Assembly: GCA_964023275.1 (NCBI GenBank) | Contig: OZ029921.1 | Coordinates: 13,893,806 to 13,957,805 of the forward strand | Direction: 5' to 3' | From: Norana najaformis | Taxonomy: Eukaryota; Annelida; Clitellata; Crassiclitellata; Hormogastridae | Length of the DNA: 64,000 bases | Shown here: in pieces, positions 37,340-47,859 of the stretch | Layout of the letters: every line of letters begins with the position of its first letter | Position numbering within the stretch: the stretch's first letter is position 1 | Translations under genes and position numbers: made by a program | The notes under the pieces: model-generated | Databases searched by the model: none | What the model saw: the letters and a program-made list of their open reading frames with translations, nothing else | Told to the model about the DNA's origin: nothing

Positions 37340-38110
37340 ATTAATGTGAATTAAGAATGGTGGCTGCATGGTTCAAAGCAAATAAATTATCACTAAATAT
37401 TAAGAAAACGAATTTCATATTGTTTAGCTCACAGAGGACAAATATACCTAAATGTAACCTCAGTATAAAAATTGATAATGTAAATATAAATCAGGTGTCA
37501 TCCACAAAATTTCTAGGAGTTCACATTGACGAACATTTGACTTGGAACGAACACATAAATATCATATCTAAAAAAATTTTAAATAAATATTGGTATTATC
37601 TCTCGTATATGCCACAAATTACCCCAGAATATACTGCGGAACCTATATTACTCCTTAATATATCCATATATCTCGTATTGCAACATTGTTTGGGCTTCTA
37701 CATATCATACTTGCCTGTCTAATCTTAGAACCCTACAGAATCGCATCATCAGAATTATATTTAATCTACCCTTCAGAACCAGCACTCGATTGTCCTTTCA
37801 TAGTCTAGGAATATTGCCTTTTGATTGTATTAACAAATTGCAAATAGGTTTATTGATGTTTAAACTAAAAAATAATCTATTGCCTGTTTGTGGACTTCTA
37901 CCAATACTTTTGTGTGAATTCAGATATGCATGGTCATTATACGCGCTCATCTCATATGTATCATAAACATTCTGTTCGCACGACTAATAGACAGTTTAGT
38001 ATTATAATTTGTGGACCGTCATTCTGGAATTCTCTGCCAGCTGTTCTTGCTAGCTTGCCAACTTAAACCAGTTCAAAACAAGTCTAAAATTTCATATGCA
38101 CAATGCACTT
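37340..38110 (+). pseudogene. LINE reverse transcriptase C-terminal remnant
   Basis: WFKANKLSLNIKKTNFILFS, then STKFLGVHIDEHLTWNEHIN, then in shifted frames YISYCNIVWASTYHT, LRTLQNRIIRIIF and LSFHSLGILPFD. This is the RT block after the catalytic box plus the thumb and C-terminal tail of CR1/L2/Jockey-type LINEs. Frameshifts near 37650 and 37900 inactivate it. The catalytic palm is missing, so the copy is 5'-truncated. The sequence is AT-rich compared with neighbouring LINE remnants, suggesting a distinct family. Confidence 0.8.
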
Positions 38111-39009
38111 AGTTAAGTTTTTGTTTGTGTTTATGCACTGACATTGATTATATTAATTACTTTCATATTTTAGATTATTAATAGTTTTACTCGGTGTAAT
38201 GCTGTCACCTGTTTGTAATCCGTGATATAAACAGGTGACCTTCGTAGCTGAACTGTCTGTTCCTTTTAGGTCAGCCCATTGGCACCAATTTATGTGACAA
38301 ACTGCGATTGTATTTGTTAATTATTTTGGTGATCAGTAAAAAATCTCTCTCTCTCTAAAAAAGACTTAAAGTTGGAAATATATCAAATGAAGCTGCGAAT
38401 TCAAAATAGTCAGGATACAAAACATTATTTGATTCGTCAGAATATAACATTAGACTGAATCGTTGCCATTATTAACTGCAAAAAATCAACATCTGTCAGA
38501 TTACAGATTTAATTTAATATGAATGTTTTGATTGACAACCTCAAAGCAGAACATGCTAGTTTAAAGATAACATTTTACACATAACTGGATTACTCACAAA
38601 GCCTTTGCTACCCAAATGCCCACCCTGCCACCTTCATGAGGATGAGGTCCCCTGTCAGAAACAGAGTTTGTGGTGGACGACCAAATATTTGTCAGCATAA
38701 GCGAGCTCCTAGAGACAAAAAGTCTTAAGGACAGATGATGGAAGACATCAACACAAGAGATGGTATCTCGATAAAAACATCAGGATGATGGCAATGGGAA
38801 ACCACCTCTCTAAAACTTTCCAAGTACACGGACGATGACAAAAGTAAAGATGCAAGACAACAATGTGGACATATAACTCCATTTGAACATAAACAGCCAT
38901 TGATGGAGAGAATTGTGTTTGGCAGAGTAGGAAACCAGATCACAACTTGGTTGCCATGACAGTCCATCTACAATTAAAATTCAATGAGAAAACAAGTAAA
39001 GAAAAGGGA
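38111..39009. other. Unassigned stretch with SINE/LINE-like block
   Basis: Contains GGCAATGGGAAACCACCTC at about 38789. The SINE at 57689-57935 has GGCAACGGGAAACCACCTC on its minus strand, so a shared conserved block is likely. Nothing else could be assigned. Confidence 0.35.
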
Positions 39010-40215
39010 TCAGGAGAAGTTAAAGACCAGGAGTAAAGAACTACCAGAAAAGATTAAGGAGCACACAATGGAAAGAAGTACAGCCATATAGAAGAGAGAT
39101 GGAGAGGGCTGAAGGAGATTATTACTAAGGAAACATTAGAACATTAGAAATGGTAGGATATCTAAAAGGACCATCTCCTCGAAAGCCATGGATTATGAAA
39201 GAAATTCTTCAGGATATGAAAGAAAGGTGATAATGGAAACATCAGCATATGGAGAAAGCTAAAATGGAATATAGGAGACCAAGTAACAAACTACTAAGAA
39301 CAGAGAAGGCCAGAGAAAAGTGGTGGGAAGAGCAGTGTGGAGACTTGAAAGAATTACAAAAAACTGGAAGATATGATCAAGTGTATGGAAAAGTGAATAA
39401 GATGACAAAAGGGCCTACCTGAGAAAGTGGAATAATGGCAGAAGACAAGAATTCTATGACCCTACAAGCCCCCAGTGATGTCAGAAGATGGTGGAAGAAA
39501 TAGATAAAGGACCTCTACTAGAGCAAGAACAGACCCACACATCTTAATCAGGACTCGGCCTGGATTTGGGAGGATGTAGGACCAGATGTGCGGAAAGATG
39601 AGGTACTGCCAGCCATCAGCAAAATGAAAAATAACAAGGCAGAGAGAATTGACAACATCCCGGCAGAGGTACTCAAAAATCTAGGAGAAAAAGCAAAATG
39701 TTATAGTGAAATATATAGAAGGATAGTGATGGGGAAAGACGCTTTTATGAAGAGAAAAGAATTAATGAGAGGAGGGCTGAACAGGAACCTAAATAAGAGA
39801 ATGCTTGAAACACTGATATGGAGCATGGTCTTATATGGATGAGAAACATGGACCATCCAAAAAGAAGGCATCAGAAGACTGGAGGTTTTTGAGTTATGGG
39901 TATGGCACAGGATGGAGAATGTTAGCTGAACAGAGCGTAAAACAAAGAGGTGCTGCAACAGGTGGAGGAGATGGCTACAATAAGAACGAGACTGAGGCAG
40001 TGGATTGGACTGAGAGGTGATTCCCTCCTGAGAAATATCATCAAGGGAAGAATGGAAGGAAAGAAAGAAGAGGAAGACCTAGACAAATGCTAATCGACTG
40101 GATGATGATGGACAGATATGGTACACTGAAGGAGAAGGCCCAACAACGTCAGGAGTGTGCCACTGGATGTTTGAACCTGTCCAGGGGCAGAGAACTTGAA
40201 GAAGAAGGATTATTT
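39010..40215 (+). pseudogene. LINE remnant, family C, internally deleted
   Basis: In order, across several frames: EKWWEEQCGDLKELQKTGRY with YGKVNKMTK (linker after endonuclease), VLPAISKMKNNKAERIDNIP with AEVLKNLGEK (first RT block), then a jump near 39700 to KDAFMKRKELM, NKRMLETLIWSMVLYG and ETWTIQKEGIRRLEVFELWV (thumb). It ends RPRQMLIDWMMMDRYGTLKE and a GAAGAAGA 3' end. The whole catalytic palm between about 39700 and 39735 is missing. The same 3' end recurs at 7733-7885. Confidence 0.8.
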
Positions 40216-40504
40216 CACTGTCATGATTTTCACCTGTCTGATTGTATGCTGTCGAAGAGGACCTGGGGTGTTTTAAGCTTTTTAAAATTGAGAACTTTTA
40301 TGCACATAGAGTGTTTTTTATTTCCTTCTGCTCTACAGGAAAAAAATTGCTGTAACTGGGACTGTGGAAATTGAATCTTGTTGTTTAGTCAGTTGAGGAG
40401 TTATCGAGTATATGAAATGCCAATCTGTTTTAAGGTGACAAACATGCCTGAAATTCTATTTTGCTGATGCTCTGCATAGTTATATCTGAAGCTATAATCT
40501 CAGA

Positions 40505-40960
40505 AAGCTTCACATTTTGTGTCAGAAAGCCATTTTAACAACTGATGAGTTGAGATTCTTGCCAAAACTAACGCAAGAGAAAATCTGCCTAAATGCCTGT
40601 TGTGCCACATGACATTCCAGTTTACATGTAAACATGTAAGTTTTGCATGAAAGCTTATCCTTGACAGAACCCAAAGAATTGCCAAACATGCACAAACTGA
40701 AGACACAACACTCATAATGAAGAAAAAACAAAAGTCAGTAACACCAGAAATCATTTGCATATGCTGCTACTCTGAAGAATCACATAAGGACTCGTAATGG
40801 AGAATAGGGGTAAAAATGCTAGTTATATCAGAAATCATTTTCAAAGTCTAAGGATCTGTAGAAACACACAGGGACTAGTAATGAAAAAACATAAAATATA
40901 ACACATCATTTGGACAGGCATTTCATCTGAAAAAGCACATGAGGATTTGTTAAGGATGTA
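40505..40960 (+). pseudogene. Decayed C2H2 zinc-finger array
   Basis: Frames shift between units, but finger-like strings are legible: CQKAILTTDELRF (about 40520), CLLCHMTFQFTCKHV (about 40590), KSFAYAATLKNHIRTRNGE (about 40750), YQKSFSKSKDL with a stop then KHTGT (about 40825), YNTSFGQAFHLKKHMR (about 40895). Spacing and the F...L..H pattern are those of Kruppel-type fingers (CxxCxKxFxxxxxLxxHxRxHTGE). Several cysteines and histidines are lost and stops are present. Likely a dead duplicate or retrocopy of a zinc-finger gene; the parent is not in the window. Confidence 0.6.
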
Positions 40961-41913
40961 GTGATTCTCCATTTATTTATATTTTATCTACATTAGACGT
41001 GTTAGCTAATTTATATAGATTAAATGAGGCTAGGTTAAGTGAAGATAAGTAGGTGTAATTATGTAATGGCCAGCATCAGTGTATGTATATAAATATGTGT
41101 TTGTATAAATATGGGCCAGCATTATGACATAAGGTATAAAATTATTAATGTTAGCTACTGGTGAAGCTATTTGCTGTGCTTCAGAAACTGTGGAAAGCAG
41201 GGATTGGCTGAATTAATCTGAACATAACAGTCACCTATGAGTCGTTTGGTCAGAAGCAGATGGTTTTAATGATGCACAACATGATTTCTTCAGTTTTACT
41301 ACAAGCATTAACTTCTTGCACTTAGTTGACCTATTGCTCTGTGGTTTTGTGAATCATGGAGTTCTGTGCTTTCTTTAGATTTTCCAGTTCAATCTGCACT
41401 TTAAAAGTGTTCTTTACAACTGCATCATTGGCCAGAAATCAGACGTATGAGAGTTATGTTATGATGATGGTGGCAGGGCTTGTGAGAAGAATTTTGTGAG
41501 GTAGTCCAAGACTGTTTTTGGGCCCCCTCTTACGGGCCTTCCCCAACAGCCCTCCTATTTTCATCCCAACACCCATAATAACACAAAGTCTACAGTGCAA
41601 CTTTGTAAATTGTTTTACTGCAATGCAGCGTTTGTTAGACAACAGTATGTACCGTCTCCTGTGTGTACCTACACTTCAATCAGAAATTCCAATGGAAGTA
41701 TGAAGCCTCAGTTAAAAGGACAACTTGGGAGCCATAACCACTGTCACCCAGCCACAAATAAGAATATGTTCATGCTTCAATAAACTTAATAGGCATATTT
41801 ACTTAACAAAAGAGCTTTAGTGAACTTGGAGTCATTTACCCCTTTTCTGTGATTCCTCTACGCACAGCACATGTTCCCGAAGGATGGGGTCCCACCTGGA
41901 GAGCGGTTCTTTG
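40961..41913. other. Unassigned stretch, no gene recognised
   Basis: AT-rich, with overlapping short frames on both strands near 41450-41780 and no motif. Confidence 0.35.
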
Positions 41914-42134
41914 CAGTGGCATAGCAATAGGTTGTGCAGGTTGTGCGAAGCACAAAAGGCCAGGGGCCGTCTGGGCCTTGGCCCTTTGGGGCCCAGACGG
42001 CCCCTGGCCTTTTGTGCTTTGCACAACCTGCACAATTACGTAATGCAAAAGTTACGTAATTACACAATTACGTAATGCGAAATAGCTAAAGTTCAGTTTG
42101 CACAAGGGCCCTCAGAAGGCTAGCTACGCCACTG
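41914..42134. mobile_element. hAT-type MITE with long internal palindrome
   Basis: The ends CAGTGGCATAGC and GCTACGCCACTG are inverted repeats (11 of 12). Flanking octamers GTTCTTTG (41906-41913) and GTTCTATG (42135-42142) match at 7 of 8, the 8-bp duplication of hAT elements. About 41931-42036 is a long palindrome: GGTTGTGCAGGTTGTGCGAA pairs with TTTGCACAACCTGCACAA, centred near 41983. This explains why near-identical frames are readable on both strands. No coding capacity. Confidence 0.85.
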
Positions 42135-42142
42135 GTTCTATG

Positions 42143-43794
42143 ATTCCTTGAAACTTTCCATTGTTCCATTGTTAGAATTACCAGTGCAATGGAACGAACT
42201 ATCAAAAGGCATGCCACGTTCTCCCAAGACGAGAACAACATTGATGATGCACTTTGAAATATTATACCATATTAGAGCTTCGGTTGTGACACTTTTGATA
42301 TAGTGTCAACTCCGCTTCCAACAGGTGCCTCTCTAGTTCTCGCCAAGCTAAGTAACATTCCCTGTGGCTATTGCTTTTTCATGTTCTGGGATCTTGCTGC
42401 AAAGCTTTCGCCACTTTCACTAGCCCTCCAGCCTTCAACTGATGCCAATGCAGACTTAGATGCTGCTTTGCTACTATTGTGCCAAAATAATCGACATGGA
42501 AAACAGTATGATGCTTATTTCTGTTGACTCCAAACAAGCTAATCTATCACATATTGTTCTCCGTTGGTTCTTCAAAATCTCAGTATGCCTTTTGGGTAAA
42601 CTTGAATGCTGGTGTTTTTGGGAATGTTTTAGGCAGTTGGATGTTACCATTGTTAACATACTTTTCTATTACTGTTTGAGAAGGAAACTCGGTTGTGATG
42701 CATCTAATGTCAAGGCCAACATTACTCCTCTCCTCATAGTTTGACTCCATTTGAACAATCGTATGATTTGTATCTCCCAAATCCAAAGTTTTGCTTCCTT
42801 TATCTCCACTTCCCTGCACTGATTTTACGCCTGTTACTGTGTTAATTCTGTTCCTCGTTTTTATTTTCAACTGCCTTAGTTTCCCCTGTTTGGGGATGAG
42901 GTTTACAACAGTTTCTTCTGGTTCAAATTCTACAGGTGGGCTTGGTGAGACTTCTTTTGCCGTAAGCCCGGTAACTTCGGTAAGTCGATTAGGCGCATTT
43001 ATTCATATTTCAAAGAGCGTTGTTTTCCTTTTTCCACTCGGTTTTATTTTCAGGGCTCCTGATTTGTAAGCATGCATTTTCGACGGCGTATTTATAACTT
43101 TTACTTTTTATATCTGAAGACTGAAATAAAATATGTATAAGATATAAAAACTTTCACTGTAAAATATGGCGAAAAGCCACAGCCAGATATCGTCTACGTG
43201 ATGCAACCGTGAAGTATGTGTGTTTATTCTTATAGACACAATCATACGCCACTGTTGCATTCCACATACGATATATAATTTTGAAATTAATTTGCACCTC
43301 TAGACTACATTACTTGTTTCGAGAGTCCAGAGTCACCAGTCCAAACAACACCGTGGGGTCTGTGGTGACAGGCTGACACCCGCATTATTAGAAGAACAGT
43401 GAAGTTCTGAACAGAATCCATTTAACGTTACATCTTGATGGGCCTCAAGAGCCCTCCGGGCCCCGGAGCGATGAACCGGCTGCACCCTCTCTCATAGAAT
43501 CTGGATGGTGGTTAAGTGGTAGTAATGGTCTGTTTGTGATGATGAATGTGGCGACCGCAGTAGACCTACATTAGGTGTAGATAATGTAAGAAATTCCGTA
43601 CGTTAAACCCTACTGATTGGTTGATCGTGACGATAGTGATGATGACTTCTGCGATGCCTACACTTGAGAGAGATGTAGACGCTCCAGATGATTTTTCTCG
43701 GGACATTTGTTTAAACCCGGGGAATAAGTGGGAATCATATTTATCTTGGGAAAAATAATAACGATAATAATGATACTAATAACGTTCAACATCT
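42143..43794. other. Unassigned stretch, no gene recognised
   Basis: Minus-strand frames at 42300-43060 have fairly balanced composition (for example SKAASKSALASVEGWRASES in one frame) but are broken by stops and match nothing I know. At 43441-43495 there is GCCCTCCGGGCCCCGGAGC, a short hairpin of unknown origin. Confidence 0.35.
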
Positions 43795-44030
43795 TCCATC
43801 TGTGTTCAGCGCAACAGTGCCATGCATTAAGAGGCACATTTTCGGATGGCCGTTAAACCTGCTACGGGGACCTGATCTTTGAGCACTTTCTACTCGTAAC
43901 CAAATGTTTCGTTCCTGATGGAACCTAGTGTGAACATGTACTAATGATAATAATAATCATCATCATCATCATTATTACTAATCTCCAGATTTTTTCTCTC
44001 CTGAGGGATTATTTGTACCTCGGGTAAAAA
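43795..44030 (+). pseudogene. LINE 3' end, family R, copy 2
   Basis: Encodes a decayed SVFSATVPCIKRHIFGW-type version of the QRFNAVAFHGTF terminus. It is followed by a 3' UTR and the stem-loop CCTGAGG-11 nt-CCTCGGG at 44000-44024, then TAAAAAA. Severely truncated. Confidence 0.65.
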
Positions 44031-44329
44031 ATGTGTTCCTAATTATTTTTTAAAAGATATAATAATAATAGTAGTAGTAATTATAATAATAATGCTGCAG
44101 TATAGATATGATGATGATGATGATGATGATAATAGCATCCAGATCAGGGATGATACAGTGGTCCATACAGGTACTAATGCCACCTACTTGTCGCAGACAG
44201 CGATTTCAGCAGGTATTTGTGCCACCTCCTACCTGTCGCAGGTTCTGCAGCAGAACAGGCAGCAGTTCATAAGTCTGCCATATACGCACTGCTACCTATA
44301 ACCCACTTCTTTGTTCCTATTGCCTTTGA

Positions 44330-44612
44330 GACCCTTCAATGGTCCTATAAAGGCTGAGGGTGCAGCATTTGTTTCAGAGTTGGGGCGTCGTATTTCAACA
44401 GTCGTATTTCAGTTGTCTCAGTGAGACTCGCTTCCTTTTCCAACGCCTCCCCATCTGTGTCCAGCGCCACAGTGCCATTGCATTCAGAGGCACATTTTCC
44501 GACGACTGTGAAAACTACTGGGACGAAGCCTAATTTCTCAGAGATCAATCATTTTATATTCCTAACATAATTTTTTAATTCCTAAGGGATCATTTCTACC
44601 TCTGGTTAAAAA
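44330..44612 (+). pseudogene. LINE 3' end, family R, copy 3
   Basis: The plus strand reads ELGRRIST, then ETRFLFQRLPICVQRHSAIA and FRGTFSDD before a stop. It is collinear with GRETGYLFQRLSITLQRFNA of the copy at 55650-56168. The 3' UTR ends in a stem-loop (44581-44605) and TTAAAAAATAATAA. A third, bare stem-loop tail follows at 44645-44668. Confidence 0.7.
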
Positions 44613-44644
44613 ATAATAATTGCTCCTTACATTTTTTCAATATT

Positions 44645-44682
44645 CCAAGGGATCAGTGTTACTTTTGGGTAATAATAACTTA
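44645..44682 (+). repeat. LINE family R tail, isolated stem-loop
   Basis: CCAAGG, the 11-nt loop GATCAGTGTTA, then CTTTTGG and a GGTAATAATAA tail, without a readable body. The stem needs G-U pairs. Confidence 0.5.
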
Positions 44683-45209
44683 ATTTTACTGGCCTTAAAT
44701 TACGGTAAGAAATTAGGATTGAGAATGGAAAGCACTTCTCTGTGTTCGTAGTTTTGCAACTAACTGTCGAGTTAAAGTTTGCTTTCTTAGAAGTGTCTGT
44801 TCGCCAGACAAATCGCTGTCAACAGGATCACTTTCATCATGGGTGACGCTTTTGTGTCCGTTTTTGTCTCCATTGACCAAACTGCTGCACCTACTTTGTG
44901 ACCAATTCAAAACGATTTTAACAAATAACATTTACTTAATAGAAACGCCTTTTGGCTCAATGAAATGCTTTAGCTTCATGAGGGGCACCACCTGAGAACC
45001 CGTAAAGAGCTTTTCCTTAATCTAAACCCAAGAGGCAACCTTGGGTGTGAAGTTTTAACAACTTCATTTTCTCTGCCGTAGACCTCTGTATAATGAAGCG
45101 CTGGACGGGTTCTCGGATGAAGGCCTAGATGACTGTCTAGGTAGGTCTACCCTTGAGCGATTTCAATTTGACAACATTGTCGCGGTTTGAACTTGCACAT
45201 TACAATAGA
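44683..45209. other. Unassigned stretch
   Basis: No gene recognised; it ends at the TAA target repeat (45210-45212) of the transposon that follows. Confidence 0.4.
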
Positions 45210-45212
45210 TAA

Positions 45213-47836
45213 CACTGGCCAACAGAAAAATTTTTTTTCTTGTTGCCTTCGGTTTTAGACCTGTTCTTGGGGTAATTTTGGGCGCTGATTTAGAAAATGT
45301 CATTGGATTGAGTGCATCAGGTCTAGTTTCTGAGATATCGTCGATTTTGTAAAGAAAACCCAGTCCACTCTTTAAACGATGTCTTTGGCAAAACTAAAAT
45401 GTCATAATAAGCTTTATTTATGGCTAATTATAATTCTTGCTGATTCATATAATGCCTACATCCTTATAATGTAAAATCAGCATATCTTGCCGCGTGCTGA
45501 GATATTGCTGATTCAACGAAATAACTATTCCGTAGCCTACAGTTTACTCAGCACTAAATTCATGGCCTCATTTAGAATTTATTTGTGCCTATACAGCGTT
45601 TCATGGTTTCGAACTATGTAAATAGATTATGCTGAAGTCAGCATTTATAGCCTATATAAACCGCCTCCTGAAAGCTAGAGCAGACGCAGTCGTCTTAGGG
45701 CATATTAAGAGTTGGTCGCAAGAACAATCTGTGAATGTGAGCATTAAATAACTACATGTTCTTACTATTTTTTAGGTTAGTCATTTAATTCCTCAGATGC
45801 GAACATCCTTAAGGTTATGGCTACTTCCAGACGGAGCTGCATTAACCATCCAGACATATTCTGCTACATTTGTGGGGAATACACACTCAAAGCAAACAGG
45901 AAACCGATTTCTGAGTTTGTAAAAAGAGCATATGTAGGTTATTTTGGTGTCAAACTTGGAGAACAAGATAAGCAATGGGCTCCTCATACAGTATGCAAAA
46001 CTTGTATTGAACAATTGCGCCACTGGACAATTGGAAAGAGAAGCTGCCTGAAATTTGGTGTACCGATGGTTTGGAGGGAACAGATAAACCACTTCGACGA
46101 CTGTTACTTTTGTATGGTTAATATCATAGGCATCAATCGAAATAATCGTCACAAGTTGTCTTACCCTGATATACCTTCAGCCAGGAGACCTGTTCCGCAT
46201 TCGGATATTGTACCAGTTCCACCTTTTCGCGAACTACCTCAGCTCTCAGACGATGAGACTTGCATGTCCAATATCGGACAAGATGACGAAAGTGAAGAAA
46301 GTGGGGGCAGTGACAGTGATTTCCAATCAACTTCACACAGTGAACGTTTTGACCAAAAAGAGTTGAGTGATCTGATCAGGGACTTAAATCTTTCCAAAGA
46401 GTCGTCTGAATTGCTTGCGTCCAGACTAAAGGAAAAGAATGCACTTCAGCCTGGAACGAAAATTACAATTTATAGAAACAGAGAAAAGGATTTGCTGCCA
46501 TTCTTTACCGAAGACAACAACCTAGTATTCTGTAATGACATCAGCAACTTATTGAAGAAAATTGGTCTGTCGGATTACAGCCCAGATGAGTGGCGTCTTT
46601 TTATCGACAGTTCAAAACGTAGTCTGAAATGTGTGCTTTTAAATAACGGCAACAAATTTGGTTCTATTCCAATCGGTCACTCCACCAGGATGAAAGAAGA
46701 GTACAATGCCATCTCTTTAGTACTGGAAAAGATAAAATACAAAGAACATCAATGGGTAATTTGTGTAGACTTGAAGATGGTAAATTTCCTCCTTGGTCAA
46801 CAAAGTGGCTACACAAAGTATCCCTGCTTTTTGTGTCTTTGGGACAGTAGAGCCAAGCATGAACATTGGACAAGAAAAGATTGGCCTTCGAGGAAAGACA
46901 TGGTGGTTGGAGCTCAAAATGTAATCAAGGAATCTTTGGTGGCACGAGATAGGATCATACTGCCACCACTACATATAAAGCTAGGCCTGATGAAACAATT
47001 TGCCATGGCTTTGAATAAAGAAGGTTCATGCTTCGAATACATAGTACACAAGTTACCAGGAATTACAATGGAAAAATTGAAGGCTGGAATCTTCGATGGT
47101 CCACAGATCAGGCAACTTATGAATGACCCACTTTTCATACCATCAATGAATGAAATCGAATCTTGTGCCTGGTCTTCCTTTGTTCTTGTAACTACAAATT
47201 TTCTTGGCAACAAGAAGGCAGACAATTATGCACAACTAGTAGAGGATATGCTTCTTCATTTCAACAAGCTTGGCTGCAACATGAGCATTAAAGTCCATTA
47301 TCTCCACAGTCACTTAGATCGCTTTCCAGAGAATCTTGGTGACTTCAGCGAAGAGCAAGGTGAAAGATTTCACCAAGACATCAAAACAATGGAAAATCGA
47401 TATCAAGGAAGATGGGATGCACACATGATGGCAGACTATTGCTGGAATATTATGCGCGATTGTTCCGGCAGATGCCACACTCGGAAATCGTACAAAAGGA
47501 GCTTCTTCGGTGTCGAATGACTTGAAATTTTTATAACAAACTTGTTCTGTTTGGTATCATATAAGTATAGTTTCAGGTACTACCATTTTCTTTTAAGTAT
47601 TTGTATTATTATGTTTATTTAGTGTATCACATAATAAATTGAGCACTACATAATTATAGCTATAGCCTTATGTTTTATGGGCGAGCAGAGGCAAGGACTG
47701 GTATATGGCATAATGTTCTATATCTCGAAAACTAGACCTGCTGGGAGAAAACTGGTGCCTTTTCTGGAATCAGCAGGTCAAATATACCCAGAAACAGTTC
47801 TAACATTTGAGGCAACAAATTATGTGTTGGCCAGTG
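45213..47836 (+). mobile_element. Compact DNA transposon, copy 2 (2.6 kb, intact ORF)
   Basis: The left end CACTGGCCAACA (45213-45224) and the right end TGTTGGCCAGTG (47825-47836) are perfect 12-bp inverted repeats. TAA directly repeats at 45210-45212 and 47837-47839. Similarity between the arms continues for about 125 bp with gaps; CAGGTCTAGTTTCTGAGATA (left) and CAGGTCTAGTTTTCGAGATA (right, reverse-complemented) are the strongest inner match. One intronless gene (45817-47520) fills the centre. Complete ends, target repeat and an open frame make this a potentially autonomous copy. CAC ends recall CMC elements; the repeated TAA also fits TWA-targeting PIF/Harbinger. Confidence 0.88.
45817..47520 (+). 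CDS. Zinc-rich probable DDE transposase, 567 aa
   Basis: Intact single-exon frame. The N-terminal zinc-binding region has C16/C19 (CYIC), C60/C63 (CKTC) and C96/C99 (CYFC). An acidic serine-rich linker spans about 145-185. A predicted RNase H-like core has LFIDSS (D264), VICVDLK (D318), a cysteine/histidine insert YPCFLCLWDSRAKHEHW (C337, C340, H348, H350), and SEEQGERFHQD (E513/E516), followed by YQGRWDAHMMADYCW. D, D, E with a CxxC insertion before the E is the pattern of CMC- and hAT-type transposases; the catalytic assignment is inference. I recall similar uncharacterised proteins from arthropods and cnidarians but could not check. The inverted repeats at 45213 and 47836 place this gene as the element's only product. 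A domesticated role is the less likely alternative. Confidence 0.85.
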   Translation: MATSRRSCINHPDIFCYICGEYTLKANRKPISEFVKRAYVGYFGVKLGEQDKQWAPHTVCKTCIEQLRHWTIGKRSCLKFGVPMVWREQINHFDDCYFCMVNIIGINRNNRHKLSYPDIPSARRPVPHSDIVPVPPFRELPQLSDDETCMSNIGQDDESEESGGSDSDFQSTSHSERFDQKELSDLIRDLNLSKESSELLASRLKEKNALQPGTKITIYRNREKDLLPFFTEDNNLVFCNDISNLLKKIGLSDYSPDEWRLFIDSSKRSLKCVLLNNGNKFGSIPIGHSTRMKEEYNAISLVLEKIKYKEHQWVICVDLKMVNFLLGQQSGYTKYPCFLCLWDSRAKHEHWTRKDWPSRKDMVVGAQNVIKESLVARDRIILPPLHIKLGLMKQFAMALNKEGSCFEYIVHKLPGITMEKLKAGIFDGPQIRQLMNDPLFIPSMNEIESCAWSSFVLVTTNFLGNKKADNYAQLVEDMLLHFNKLGCNMSIKVHYLHSHLDRFPENLGDFSEEQGERFHQDIKTMENRYQGRWDAHMMADYCWNIMRDCSGRCHTRKSYKRSFFGVE

Positions 47837-47859
47837 TAACCTATCCTCCAGACCTTTCT

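Noticed and set aside
41832-42075. Five similar open frames on both strands rich in KARGRLG
   Set aside because: They are one MITE palindrome read in both directions.
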